The notes under the pieces: model-generated
The model's input: only the letters and a program-made list of their open reading frames with translations
Database searches by the model: none
Told to the model about the DNA's origin: nothing
Part shown: positions 24,437 through 33,156 of the stretch, one piece after another
How positions within the stretch are numbered: position 1 is the first letter of the stretch
How the letters are laid out: every line of letters starts with the position of its first letter
Translations under genes and position numbers: made by a program
NCBI RefSeq assembly: GCF_004570325.1
Contig: NZ_SPQO01000038.1
Location: forward strand, 1 to 42,615
DNA: 42,615 bases
Origin: Mycobacterium sp. PS03-16
GTDB taxonomy: Bacteria; Actinomycetota; Actinomycetes; Mycobacteriales; Mycobacteriaceae
Reading direction: 5' to 3'

Positions 24437-26676
24437 GAGTCACCGGACAGGAATCGAGCGCGCAGCAGCCGAAAGCCGAACGCCCCGATCAGTTATTGGC
24501 CGTCGGTACCCAAGATCGGCGCTCCGCGGAACGGGGGTTCCGCCCGGACATCGAAGGGTTGCGCGCGGTAGCGGTGCTGGCCGTGGTGCTATTCCACGCC
24601 GATGTGCCCGGCCTGCGTGGCGGATTCGTTGGTGTCGATGTTTTCTTCGTCATTTCCGGGTTTCTGATCACGGGTTTGCTCTGGCGCGAAGCCAGCGCGA
24701 ACGGCACGGTGAGACTCCGCAATTTCTACGCCGCGCGAGCTCGCCGCCTGCTGCCGGCATCGGCCGTGGTCGGTGTGATCACCATGATCGGGGCGGCGCT
24801 ACTGCTGCCTCCGCTGCAGGTCGCGTCGGTGGCCATGGACGGCATCACCAGCGCGTTGTACGTCAGCAATTACCGGTTCATCGGCTCGGGCGTCAACTAC
24901 TTCGCCGAGAGCAGCCTGGCGTCTCCGTCGCCGTTCCAGCACTACTGGTCGTTGGGCGTAGAGGAGCAGTTCTACCTGGTGTGGCCGATTCTGATCATCG
25001 GAACGGCATGGCTGATCCGGCGCCTACGCCGGCTCGACACCAAGGCGGCGGCGACAGCGTCGGTACGCCCGTACGTCGTCATCCTCGGTCTGGTCACCGT
25101 GGTGTCGTTCGCGCTGTCGCTGTTCATCACCTACCTGGTTCCGCCGGTCGCGTTCTTCTCGCTACCCACCCGGGCGTGGCAACTCGCCGCGGGCGGCCTG
25201 ATCGCGCTGACCGTCACCCAGTGGCGGCGGATGCCGGCCGTGCCCGCCGCGGTCACCGGGTGGACGGGCCTGGCGCTGATCCTGCTGGCCTGCACCTGGC
25301 TGAGCTCGGCCACCCGCTATCCGGGAATCGCGGCGCTGTTGCCGACCCTCGGCGCCGTGCTGGTGATCGGCGCGGGCTGCGCCCAACCGTCGCGAGGGTG
25401 TGGTCGCTTGCTTTCGACGAGGCCGATGGGCGCCATCGGTAGGGTGTCGTACTCCTGGTATCTGTGGCACTGGCCGGTACTGGTGTTCACGCCGCTGGTG
25501 GTCGGGCATGCGATCGGATTGGCCGGGAAGTTGACGGCCGTCCTGGTGGCCGCTGGGCTCGCCGTGTTGACCATGCGCTTCGTCGAGGATCCATTGCGGT
25601 TCTCCCCGCGCATCCGGCGCTCCGCGTGGGCCGGCCTCGGGCTGGGCGGCGCAGTCACCGCGACCGCGGTCTGCGTGGCCCTGGTGACGCCGATGCTCCT
25701 GCCCAACCCGGCCAGCCGCGGGCCCGTCGCCACGCCGGTCCGCATCGCGGCGGCGACCGTGCCCCCGGGCTCGGATCCGACGGCGTACGACGCGGCGGTG
25801 CGCGCCGTCTTCGACCAGGCACAGGCCGCGGTCGCGGCGTCGGTCGACATCCGAACCGTTCCGTCGAACCTGACCCCGAACCTGTCCGAACTGGGGTCGC
25901 AACAACTGTCCATCCTGAGCGGCGGCTGCCTCCTGGTGGTGCCGTTCGACACCGAGCAACCCGAATGCGCGACCGCCGACACCTCCTCGGCGACGACGGT
26001 GGCGCTCATCGGTGACTCGCGCGCGGCGATGTACCACCCGGCGTTCGAACAGGCCGCGACCCAGCGGTCCTGGCGGTTGGAGATGCTGGCCAAGGCCAGC
26101 TGCCCGATCGTGGAGCTGCCGGTCTCCGATCAGTTCAACGGCCTGGCCGAACAGTTCCAACGCTGTGCGCAGTGGCGCGGAGAAATCCTGACCCGCGTGC
26201 AGGCCGAGCCCCCGCAGCTGGTCGTGGTGGCGTCGGCGCGGGCGTACGACGCCACCGGCGTCCACACGATGACACCGGGCCTGAAGATGTTCGACGACGC
26301 ATGGCTCGACGGACTGAGCCGCCTGGTGCAGCAGCTCCGCGACACCGGCGCCCAGGTGCTGGTGCTCGGTCCGAGTGTCGACCTGCCGATGTCGGCTCCG
26401 CTGTGCCTGTCGGCCCATCCCGAGGACGTGACCACGTGCGCCGCGGTGCGGGGTGAGAAGTACGCCCGCGGGATCGCCGCCGAGGCCGCCGCCGTCGAGG
26501 CGGCCGGCGGCCGGTACACCGACGTGACCGGCCTGTTCTGCGCCGGCGACCGCTGCCCGGTCATCGTGGGCAACACCCTGGTGTACTTCGACGCCGGCCA
26601 CCTGACGCGCGAGTACGCACAGCACTTGGCGCCGGCGATGGGGGCGCTCGCCGACCGCGCGCTCGCCCACCGGTGA
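24433..26676 (+). CDS. OafA/YrhL-type acyltransferase 3 with C-terminal SGNH domain
   Basis: 747 residues from GTG 24433. The N-terminal membrane domain (about 35-400) is acyltransferase 3: FRPDIEGLRAVAVLAVVLFHAD near residue 37 with the conserved Arg and His, GGFVGVDVFFVISGFLIT, SLGVEEQFYLVWP, and SYSWYLWHWP. The C-terminal extracytoplasmic SGNH domain has GDS (Ser529) and a DAGH pair with Asp720 and His723. This layout O-acylates cell-surface glycans or glycolipids. In mycobacteria, relatives modify envelope lipids or peptidoglycan; the acceptor here is unknown. The frame is open back to 24214, so the start is uncertain: ATG 24379 is an alternative, and GTG 24433 is preferred for its overlap with an upstream frame. 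It separates pdtaR from the cyclase gene. Confidence 0.85.
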   Translation: MRVTGQESSAQQPKAERPDQLLAVGTQDRRSAERGFRPDIEGLRAVAVLAVVLFHADVPGLRGGFVGVDVFFVISGFLITGLLWREASANGTVRLRNFYAARARRLLPASAVVGVITMIGAALLLPPLQVASVAMDGITSALYVSNYRFIGSGVNYFAESSLASPSPFQHYWSLGVEEQFYLVWPILIIGTAWLIRRLRRLDTKAAATASVRPYVVILGLVTVVSFALSLFITYLVPPVAFFSLPTRAWQLAAGGLIALTVTQWRRMPAVPAAVTGWTGLALILLACTWLSSATRYPGIAALLPTLGAVLVIGAGCAQPSRGCGRLLSTRPMGAIGRVSYSWYLWHWPVLVFTPLVVGHAIGLAGKLTAVLVAAGLAVLTMRFVEDPLRFSPRIRRSAWAGLGLGGAVTATAVCVALVTPMLLPNPASRGPVATPVRIAAATVPPGSDPTAYDAAVRAVFDQAQAAVAASVDIRTVPSNLTPNLSELGSQQLSILSGGCLLVVPFDTEQPECATADTSSATTVALIGDSRAAMYHPAFEQAATQRSWRLEMLAKASCPIVELPVSDQFNGLAEQFQRCAQWRGEILTRVQAEPPQLVVVASARAYDATGVHTMTPGLKMFDDAWLDGLSRLVQQLRDTGAQVLVLGPSVDLPMSAPLCLSAHPEDVTTCAAVRGEKYARGIAAEAAAVEAAGGRYTDVTGLFCAGDRCPVIVGNTLVYFDAGHLTREYAQHLAPAMGALADRALAHR

Positions 26677-26734
26677 TGGCGGGACCTGACCGCCCGGCAG
26701 GGCGAATGTCTGCCGGGTGACCCCGCAACGGCGA

Positions 26735-26740
26735 TACGCT
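26735..26740 (+). promoter_or_regulatory. -10 box TACGCT, leaderless promoter of the adenylate cyclase
   Basis: TACGCT, six bases, then GTG at 26747. Confidence 0.5.
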
Positions 26741-26746
26741 GCGTCG

Positions 26747-28066
26747 GTGGCTGTCCGCGAGGTCCGGCGCACCGTCTGCATGCCCGACGTGGCGCTGCAC
26801 AACCGGGTGCCCGCACGCACCCGGCACTGGGCAGAGACCGTGGTGCGCCGGCTCCGGGTCCTCACCATCGCCACCTGGATCGCCGCTGCGGTGTCGGTGT
26901 TGTTCGGGGTGCTGCAGTTGTTCATCGGCGGTGCCGGCTGGTGGATCGGGCTGCTCAACCTCGTGTGCGGGGCGATGTTCATGGCGATGCCGCTGCTGTA
27001 CCGCTTCGGGGCGCTGATCGCGCCCCTGACGTTCTTCGTCGTCGCCTATCTGTCGGTGAGCTTCATCTGCTATTCGATCGGCACCGATTCGGGGCTGCAG
27101 TTCTACTTCCTGGTGGCGGCGTCGCTGGTCGTGCTGGTCCTGGGTATCGAGCGCATCGTGCTGTCGGCGGTATTGGTCACCCTCGGCCTGCTGGCCACGA
27201 TCCTGCTCGAGGTGTTCGTGCCCGGCGACCGCGGCCTGGGCCCGCCCTGGATGCTGACCGTCGGGTTCGTCAGCTCGACGGTGGGTTCCACGGTCATGGT
27301 GTTCGCGACCGTCTGGTACGCCCTGCGCGAGACCGACCGCGCCGAACGCGCGATGGAGGCCGAGTACCTACGGTCGGAGACCCTGCTGACCAACATCCTG
27401 CCCGCGCCCATCGCCGCCCGGCTCAAGGATCCGGCGCACACGATCGTCGCCGACAAGTACGACGACGCGTCGATCCTGTTCGCCGACATCGCCGGCTACA
27501 CCGAACGCGCCAGCGACACCCCGCCCACCGATCTGGTGCGATTCCTCGACGCGCTCTACACCCGACTCGACGCGCTGGTCGACCGGCACGGCCTGGAGAA
27601 GGTCAAGACCAGCGGCGACTCCTACATGGTGGTCAGCGGCGTCCCGCGGCCGCGGCCCGACCACGTGGAGGCGCTGGCCTGCCTGGCGCTGGACATGGCC
27701 GACGCCGTCGCCGGTCTGCAGGATCCGCTGGGCCGGGCGGTCCCGTTGCGGATCGGGCTGGCTGCGGGTCCCGTGGTGGCCGGAGTGGTGGGCGCCCGCA
27801 AGTTCTTCTACGACGTGTGGGGCGATGCGGTCAACGTGGCCGCACGCATGGAGACCACCGACGTCGAGGGCCGGATTCAGGTGCCCCACAACGTCTATGA
27901 ACGCATCCGCCACGCCTTCGTGCTCGAGGAACGCGGCGACGTCGACGTCAAGGGCAAGGGTGTGATGCACACCTGGTACCTGGTCGGCCGCCGCGATGAC
28001 GCCGCGGTGCGCGATGCCGTCGAGCTGCCCGCTACCGGACGAACAGTGACGTCACCAGCTGGTTGA
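26747..28066 (+). CDS. cya: Class III membrane adenylate cyclase (Rv1625c-like)
   Basis: 439 residues. Six predicted membrane helices (about 35-210) precede a cyclase homology domain (about 235-420). This resembles half of a mammalian membrane cyclase, and the protein should act as a homodimer. The catalytic set is complete: metal-binding Asp247 (LFADIAGYTERAS) and Asp291 (SGDSYMVVSG), adenine-selecting Lys287 and Asp356 (YDVWGD), and transition-state Arg367 (NVAARMET). It makes cAMP from ATP at the membrane. An in-frame GTG lies at 26717, but GTG 26747 is chosen because of the -10 box six bases upstream. The last 35 bases overlap the convergent oxidoreductase gene. Confidence 0.93.
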   Translation: MAVREVRRTVCMPDVALHNRVPARTRHWAETVVRRLRVLTIATWIAAAVSVLFGVLQLFIGGAGWWIGLLNLVCGAMFMAMPLLYRFGALIAPLTFFVVAYLSVSFICYSIGTDSGLQFYFLVAASLVVLVLGIERIVLSAVLVTLGLLATILLEVFVPGDRGLGPPWMLTVGFVSSTVGSTVMVFATVWYALRETDRAERAMEAEYLRSETLLTNILPAPIAARLKDPAHTIVADKYDDASILFADIAGYTERASDTPPTDLVRFLDALYTRLDALVDRHGLEKVKTSGDSYMVVSGVPRPRPDHVEALACLALDMADAVAGLQDPLGRAVPLRIGLAAGPVVAGVVGARKFFYDVWGDAVNVAARMETTDVEGRIQVPHNVYERIRHAFVLEERGDVDVKGKGVMHTWYLVGRRDDAAVRDAVELPATGRTVTSPAG

Positions 28067-29630
28067 TCCGGCGCCGCGGCCACCCGGTCAGGCCGTCGCT
28101 CGCCAGCGCGGCGCGCGCCGCGTTGCGCCCGCACGCCCCGTGCACTCCCCCGCCCGGGTGCGCGCCCGCGCTGCCGAGGAACAGCCCGTCGATCGGCGTC
28201 TCCGCACGACCGAATCCCGGTGTGGGACGGAAGATCAGCTGCTGCTGCAACTGCGCGGTGCCGCCGTTGACCGCCCCGAACACCAGATTGGCGTCCGACG
28301 CCGTCAGATCCGACGGCCGCTGGATGAACTTGCCGACCACGTGATCGGTGAATCCGGGTGCGTGTTCCTCGAGCACCCGGTCCACCGCCTCGGACAGCCG
28401 GTCTGCGGACGCATCGTCGGCCACCTCGCGCGGCAGATGCGTGTAGGCCCAAGCGCTTTCGGTCCCCGCCGGCGAGCGGCTGGGGTCGGCGGTGGTCATC
28501 TGCCCGAAGAGCATGAACGGATGCTCGGGCACCGTGCGGGTGTTGAGGTCGGCCATCCACCGCACCAGCCCGTCCGCGTCGGCCCCCAGGTGCACGGTTC
28601 CGGTGTCGGCCAGGTTCTTGGAGCGCCACGGGATCGCCGCGTCCAGGGCGTAGTTGATCTTCAGCACCGGGGTGTCCCAGGTGAAGTGCTCGAGGTCGTC
28701 GAGCACCCGCGACGGCACCGCCGCGCGCGGCAGCAACTCGCGGTAGAGCGCGGGGGCGGACACGTCGGCCACCACCGCCCGCCGGGCGGCGACGCTGTGG
28801 CCGCCTGCGGTCCGTACGCCGACCGCGCGACCCTCCCGTACCTCGACGCCCTCGACCGGCTGGGCGCAGTGCACCTGCGCACCGGCGAATTCGGCGCGGC
28901 GGACCAGCGCGGCGGTGAGCTGTCCGGCACCGCCGACGGGGACGGGCCAGCCGCCGTCCTGGGCCATCATGATCAGCATCAGGCCCATGACCCCGCTGCC
29001 GGGCGCATCCACCGGGACGTCGGCGTGCAGCGCATTGCCGAGCAGCAGCAGCCGGGCCGCGTCACCGGCGAACAGCTGTTTGGCCATCTCCCCGGCGGGC
29101 AGCACCAGCCGGTGCACCAGTCGCAGGGCCTCGGCGGTGCCGAGGCGGCGCAACAGCCCGACGGGTCCGCGCAGTGGCGGGAACGGGGTGAACAGGCTGG
29201 CCAGCAGCGGTTCCCTGATCTGCTGCCACAGCTCGAACAGTCGCAACCAGTTGTCCCCGTCGGCGGGGTGGTTGCGGGCGAGTTCGGCGGCGGTGCGGTC
29301 GACTTCGCGGTAGATGACCGGGGCGTCCTCGTCGGCGGCCGAGCGCGGGTGGCCGACGACCGCGGGCGCATGGGTCCACCGCAACCCGTGGTCCTCCAGC
29401 CCCAGCCCGGCCAGCACCGGCGACGCCACCGACAGCGGATAGAACGCGCTGTAGAGGTCGCTGACGTAGCCGGGGATGCGTTCGGCGCTGCGCACCGCGC
29501 CGCCGGGCTCGGGTTGCGCTTCGAGCACCACGACGTCCCAGCCGGCGTCGGCCATCAGGGCGGCGGCGACCAGTCCGTTGTGGCCGGCGCCGATGACGAC
29601 GGCGTCCGCCTCAGTCGGTATCGGCGTCAC
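28032..29630 (-). CDS. FAD-dependent phytoene-dehydrogenase-like oxidoreductase
   Basis: 532 residues. The N-terminal Rossmann motif is VVIGAGHNGLVAAALMADAGWDVVVLEA, followed by EPGGAVRSAE. The C-terminal FAD motif is GLFLGSAGAHPGGGVHGACGRNAA. This is the CrtI-like or NAD(P)/FAD oxidoreductase group; many members have no known substrate and this one has no carotenoid genes nearby. The GTG start lies 20 bases inside the end of the upstream SRPBCC gene, so they are coupled and the two proteins may act on the same hydrophobic molecule. Its 3' end overlaps the convergent cyclase gene by 35 bases. Confidence 0.85.
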   Translation of the reverse strand: MTPIPTEADAVVIGAGHNGLVAAALMADAGWDVVVLEAQPEPGGAVRSAERIPGYVSDLYSAFYPLSVASPVLAGLGLEDHGLRWTHAPAVVGHPRSAADEDAPVIYREVDRTAAELARNHPADGDNWLRLFELWQQIREPLLASLFTPFPPLRGPVGLLRRLGTAEALRLVHRLVLPAGEMAKQLFAGDAARLLLLGNALHADVPVDAPGSGVMGLMLIMMAQDGGWPVPVGGAGQLTAALVRRAEFAGAQVHCAQPVEGVEVREGRAVGVRTAGGHSVAARRAVVADVSAPALYRELLPRAAVPSRVLDDLEHFTWDTPVLKINYALDAAIPWRSKNLADTGTVHLGADADGLVRWMADLNTRTVPEHPFMLFGQMTTADPSRSPAGTESAWAYTHLPREVADDASADRLSEAVDRVLEEHAPGFTDHVVGKFIQRPSDLTASDANLVFGAVNGGTAQLQQQLIFRPTPGFGRAETPIDGLFLGSAGAHPGGGVHGACGRNAARAALASDGLTGWPRRRINQLVTSLFVR

Positions 29631-30063
29631 TGGACTTCCGGCGCTCGGCGAGGAAAGCGAGGCGGCGCAGCGATTCGTTGTTGCGCGGCCACACCGCCAT
29701 GTCGGACAACCGCTCCGGCATCAGCTTGCCGATGCCGGAGATCGGAAACTCCTGCATGGCGACGCGGCAGCCGGTGGGGGTCTCGAACAGCCGCAGAACG
29801 ATGCGCGCCCCGCCGAACGGCCGCCCCTTGGCGTGCAGCACCAGCTCCTCGGGTGGGGTCGCCTTCTCGACGACCGTCTCGTCGTTGAGCATCACCGGCC
29901 AGACGCCGATGGAGTGGTGGATGGCGGTGCCGGGTGCGGGCCACTCGGTGTCGACGGCCCGCATCCTGCTGTTGCCCACCACCCACTGCGAATAGGTCCA
30001 CCCGTCCGCGATCACGTCCCACACCTGCTGGCGTGACGCGGCGATGTCGCGTGTCACTGTCAC
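29611..30063 (-). CDS. SRPBCC (START-like) lipid-binding/cyclase family protein
   Basis: 150 residues. The pattern VTRDIAASRQQVWDVIADGWTYSQWVVGNSRMR, W(PA)PGTAIHHSIGVWP and RLFETPTGCRVAMQEF fits the SRPBCC fold, a hydrophobic-cavity domain found in polyketide cyclases and lipid-transfer proteins. No catalytic residue can be named. The GTG start lies 28 bases past the dps stop, and the gene overlaps the oxidoreductase by 20 bases. TATGCC lies six bases before the GTG, a weak leaderless promoter. Confidence 0.8.
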   Translation of the reverse strand: MTVTRDIAASRQQVWDVIADGWTYSQWVVGNSRMRAVDTEWPAPGTAIHHSIGVWPVMLNDETVVEKATPPEELVLHAKGRPFGGARIVLRLFETPTGCRVAMQEFPISGIGKLMPERLSDMAVWPRNNESLRRLAFLAERRKSSDADTD

Positions 30064-30091
30064 GCAACAGGCATACCCGTCCGCCGGATCT

Positions 30092-30580
30092 TTAGACCTT
30101 GCGGTTCTCCGACTTGATCAACCAGGCCAACTTCTCCAGGCCGTCGATCAGCTGATGCAGGATGTCGGCGGTGCTCGGATCCTCGGCGTCGACCGCGTCG
30201 TGTACCGCCCGCATGGTGTCGACGGTGGCCTGGATGCGGGTGGTGATCAGGTCGACGACCTCGCCGGTGCTGCGCTCGTAGGCGGGGAACTCCGGAAGGC
30301 TGGTGGTCGCGACCACGGTGTCCGACCGGCCGTCGGGCACCGCGTCGAGCGCGCGCATCCGCTCGGCGATCGTGTCGCTGCCCGCCCTGGCGAAGTCGAC
30401 CAGTTCGTCGAGCTGCAGATGCAGGTCACGGAAGTTGGTGCCGACCACGTTCCAGTGCGCCTGCTTGCCCTGCAGGTGCAACTCGATCAGGTCGACGAGG
30501 ACGCGTTGCAGATTCGCGGCGAACTCGGGGCCCGCGACGAAACCCTGAATCTCTGCTTCGGTACGACGTGAGGTGTTCAT
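30092..30580 (-). CDS. dps: Dps-family ferroxidase / DNA-binding protein (Dps2-like)
   Basis: 162 residues of ferritin-like fold. The dinuclear ferroxidase residues are visible: HLQGKQAHWNVVGTNFRDLHLQLDELVDFARAGSDTIAERM, with the paired His of KQAHWN and DLHLQLDE and the Asp/Glu further on. Dps forms a 12-subunit shell that oxidises iron with peroxide and protects DNA. The sequence is close to what I recall of M. smegmatis Dps2, including the ending LIKSENRKV. The start is ATG 30580; an open frame upstream overlaps DUF2339 and is not real. The promoter must lie in the 38-bp gap or within the end of the DUF2339 gene. Confidence 0.92.
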   Translation of the reverse strand: MNTSRRTEAEIQGFVAGPEFAANLQRVLVDLIELHLQGKQAHWNVVGTNFRDLHLQLDELVDFARAGSDTIAERMRALDAVPDGRSDTVVATTSLPEFPAYERSTGEVVDLITTRIQATVDTMRAVHDAVDAEDPSTADILHQLIDGLEKLAWLIKSENRKV

Positions 30581-30596
30581 ACCCTGATCAACGCTC

Positions 30597-30613
30597 ACTG
30601 ATCTGGAATCAGT
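30597..30613. promoter_or_regulatory. Inverted repeat ACTGAT-N5-ATCAGT upstream of dps
   Basis: A perfect 6-bp inverted repeat lies in the 38-bp gap between the DUF2339 stop and the dps start, 17 bases before the ATG. It is either an operator on dps or a short terminator for the DUF2339 gene; the A/T-rich arms favour an operator. Confidence 0.4.
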
Positions 30614-30618
30614 CCAAA

Positions 30619-32439
30619 TTACTGGGTGATCGGTGTCACAGAGTCCTGCTGGTCCTGCGCGGCCAACAGCCGGGCGTATCCGGCGCCCATCCCCAGCAGG
30701 ACTAGTCCGACCACGATGAAGACCACCACCCGGAAGATGCCGTCGAGGGTGCCCAGGTCGAACAGGAACAGCTTGGCCATCGCCGCGGCGACGAGCGTAA
30801 GACCACCGCCGATCGGCACCGACCGCTGCGCGCGGGGCCGCCGCGCCGCGTAGCCGAACAGGGTGGCCGCGGCGGCGATCCAGCAGATCGTGGCGGCGAC
30901 GTGACCGGCGAAGAACCCTCCGCCGACACCGCCGACCACCACGCCGGCGGTGACCGTGAACGTCGTGGTGGCGTAGATGGCCACGGCCGCCGTGCCGCCC
31001 CACAGCACCCGCACCGCTTCGGCGTCCGCCACGCGGCCGGCCCAGGCGACGGCGAGCGCCGACGCCGCGGCGACCAACAGGACACTCGAGATGAGGATCG
31101 CGACCGTATCGGGCCCGCTCAGCGCGGTCGGCTCGACCAGCGAGCTCGGCGGCGCGTAAACCACGTACAGTCCGCCGCCGACCGCGGCGAAGCCCACCGC
31201 GGCCCAGCGCGCGACGGTGTCGCGCCGGCCTGCCACGGCCACCACCGCCGCCATCGCGAGCAGCAGCGGCATCGCCAGTTCGCCCTCGAAGGCGACCGTG
31301 ACCGCGATCAGCGCGCTGATCGCGCTGAGCGCCGACCACACCTGCCGCACCACCCCGGTCACGGCGGGCAACCGGTCAGTGAGCACGATCGCCAGCAGCG
31401 CCGTCGACAGCGCGGCGATCATCAGCGCCGCCACCACACGGTCAACGGCCAGCGACACACACAGCACCGGCGCCACCCCGGCCACCGTCAGCAGCGCGAG
31501 CACCGCCGGCCGAGTCGTGGACGGCAGGAGCAACAGGGCGCCGGCCAGTGCCAGCAGCGCCGCCACACCGCAGGCGGCGGCCAGCAGCAGGTCGTCGTCG
31601 CCGCCGATGGCGGTGCCGACGAGCGCGATCAGCAGCGGCAGCGTCACCGCCGCGGTGCGCGCGGCGTGCATCCCGGCCCAGTCCCTGCCGAGCTGGACCG
31701 GCAGCGCGGCCGCCGACAGTGAGAGCATGAAGGCGATGAGTGACAGGGTCACGCCGTCGGTGAGCAGCGGGGCGAGTCCGATCAGCGGCACCAGCACCAG
31801 TAGCGCGAGGTGCTGGGAGTCCCACCGCCGGGCCAGGGTCAGGCCTGCTCCGCCGACCGTCGCGGCGACCACCAGCCCGACGGGTGCGGCGATCCACTCG
31901 TAGATCGTCGTCACCGCCACCACGTCGATGTAGGCGGCGGCAATGCCGGTGGCGGCGAGCGCGATTCCGCCCACGCGGCCCCCGGCGCGGCCGTTCATGC
32001 GGCATCCGGCAGTCACCAGCGCGGCCGCGAGCAACGCGCCGGCGCCGACCCGGATCTCCGGCCGCAAGATCCCGGCCTGCGCGGCGAGCACCAGGAGCAG
32101 CACCACACCGATGAGCGTGACGCCGACGCCGGCCACGGCGAGCACCTTGCCGATCCAGCCCTCCGACCGTTCCCGTTTCGGCGCAGGTGCCGGCGGTGTG
32201 GGTGCGGGCGGGGGCAGCGGCCGGGGCGGGGCCGGCGCAGGCACGGGCGCGTACTGCGGCCAGTACACCGGCTGCGGCGCCGGCTGCGGTCGCGGCGCCG
32301 GCTGCGGTTGCGACGCGGGTTGCGCGGTCAGGAGCCGGTCGAGTTCGGTCAGGTCGGACGACACCCGGGCGAGTTGCCCCGACAGCGCCGCGAATTCCGA
32401 GGACAGGCGCGCGATGACGGCATGGTGCGATTCGCTCAT
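30619..32439 (-). CDS. DUF2339 polytopic membrane protein
   Basis: 606 residues from ATG 32439 (609 from ATG 32448; I prefer MSESHHAVIARL). A short heptad-like head (about 8-40, LSSEFAALSGQLARVSSDLTELDRLL) is followed by a Pro/Gln/Ala linker (about 42-95, units such as QPAPRPQPAPQP). About 16-18 membrane segments start at WIGKVLAVAGVGVTLIGVVLLLVLAAQAG. Together this is the DUF2339 layout. Function is unknown in the family. It is upstream of dps in the same direction and downstream of the two-component genes, with 57 bp to the response regulator stop. Confidence 0.82.
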   Translation of the reverse strand: MSESHHAVIARLSSEFAALSGQLARVSSDLTELDRLLTAQPASQPQPAPRPQPAPQPVYWPQYAPVPAPAPPRPLPPPAPTPPAPAPKRERSEGWIGKVLAVAGVGVTLIGVVLLLVLAAQAGILRPEIRVGAGALLAAALVTAGCRMNGRAGGRVGGIALAATGIAAAYIDVVAVTTIYEWIAAPVGLVVAATVGGAGLTLARRWDSQHLALLVLVPLIGLAPLLTDGVTLSLIAFMLSLSAAALPVQLGRDWAGMHAARTAAVTLPLLIALVGTAIGGDDDLLLAAACGVAALLALAGALLLLPSTTRPAVLALLTVAGVAPVLCVSLAVDRVVAALMIAALSTALLAIVLTDRLPAVTGVVRQVWSALSAISALIAVTVAFEGELAMPLLLAMAAVVAVAGRRDTVARWAAVGFAAVGGGLYVVYAPPSSLVEPTALSGPDTVAILISSVLLVAAASALAVAWAGRVADAEAVRVLWGGTAAVAIYATTTFTVTAGVVVGGVGGGFFAGHVAATICWIAAAATLFGYAARRPRAQRSVPIGGGLTLVAAAMAKLFLFDLGTLDGIFRVVVFIVVGLVLLGMGAGYARLLAAQDQQDSVTPITQ

Positions 32440-32496
32440 GGTTCTCATCGTCGCGACGCGCGACCCGGCGCGGATGAGTAGGACTACCCGACTTCG

Positions 32497-33156
32497 CTAC
32501 TGATCGAGGCCGTGTTCGATGGCGTAACGGGTCAACTCGACGCGGTTGGCCACCTGTAACTTACGGAACGTCGCCTGTACGTGGTTCTCGACCGTGCGGT
32601 GGCTGAGCGACAGCCGCGCGGCGATCTGGCGGGCCGTCAGTCCCTTCGCCACCAGCCGCAGCACCTCGGTCTCGCGCTCGGTCAGCCTGGGCGCCGCCGG
32701 ACCCGTGTCCGGACCCGCCGCGATGCGGCGGTACTCCCCGAGCACCAGACCGGCCAGCCCGGGCGTGAACACCGCCCGCCCCTCGGCCGTCGCCCGCACC
32801 GCCGCGGCCAGTTCGGCCTTGGACGCGCTCTTGACCAGATACCCGGTGGCGCCGGCCTTGACCGCCTCGAGCACGTCGTCGCGCTCGTCGGACGCCGAGA
32901 GCACCAGCACCCGGCAGGACGGTGACACGGCCAGCACCTCGGCCGTCGCCTGCGCGCCGTCGCCGTCGGCCAACCGCATGTCCATCACGACCACATCGGG
33001 TTTCACGACGGCCGCCCGCCGGCGCGCCGCCGCCACCCCGTCGGCGGTCGCGGTCACCGAGAACCCGCCGTCGGCGAGGTCACGCGCCACCGCGTCGCGC
33101 CAGATCGGGTGGTCGTCGACCACCATCACCGTCGTCGCGGTCGAGTCGTCAGCCAC
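32497..33156 (-). CDS. NarL/LuxR-family response regulator
   Basis: 219 residues from GTG 33156. The receiver domain has Asp14/Asp15, phospho-acceptor Asp59 in VVVMDMRLADGDG, and Lys in GYLVKSASK. The C-terminal LuxR helix-turn-helix (about 150-215) has LTERETEVLRLVAKGLTARQIAARLSLSHRTVENHV. GTG 33156 is preferred over GTG 33171 because AGGAGG lies six bases upstream. It overlaps the kinase stop by eight bases. Its targets may include the upstream transporter operon or the divergent cyd operon, but no evidence in sequence decides this. Confidence 0.9.
   Translation of the reverse strand: MADDSTATTVMVVDDHPIWRDAVARDLADGGFSVTATADGVAAARRRAAVVKPDVVVMDMRLADGDGAQATAEVLAVSPSCRVLVLSASDERDDVLEAVKAGATGYLVKSASKAELAAAVRATAEGRAVFTPGLAGLVLGEYRRIAAGPDTGPAAPRLTERETEVLRLVAKGLTARQIAARLSLSHRTVENHVQATFRKLQVANRVELTRYAIEHGLDQ

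Noticed and set aside
24022..26676. Genomic island integrated at the tRNA-Leu gene
   Set aside because: I see no integrase and no repeated tRNA 3' end. Only one gene and a low-GC leader hint at acquisition.
30581..31339. Long leftward extension upstream of dps
   Set aside because: The extra residues are Arg/Gly-rich translation of another frame of the DUF2339 gene; ATG 30580 matches Dps proteins.
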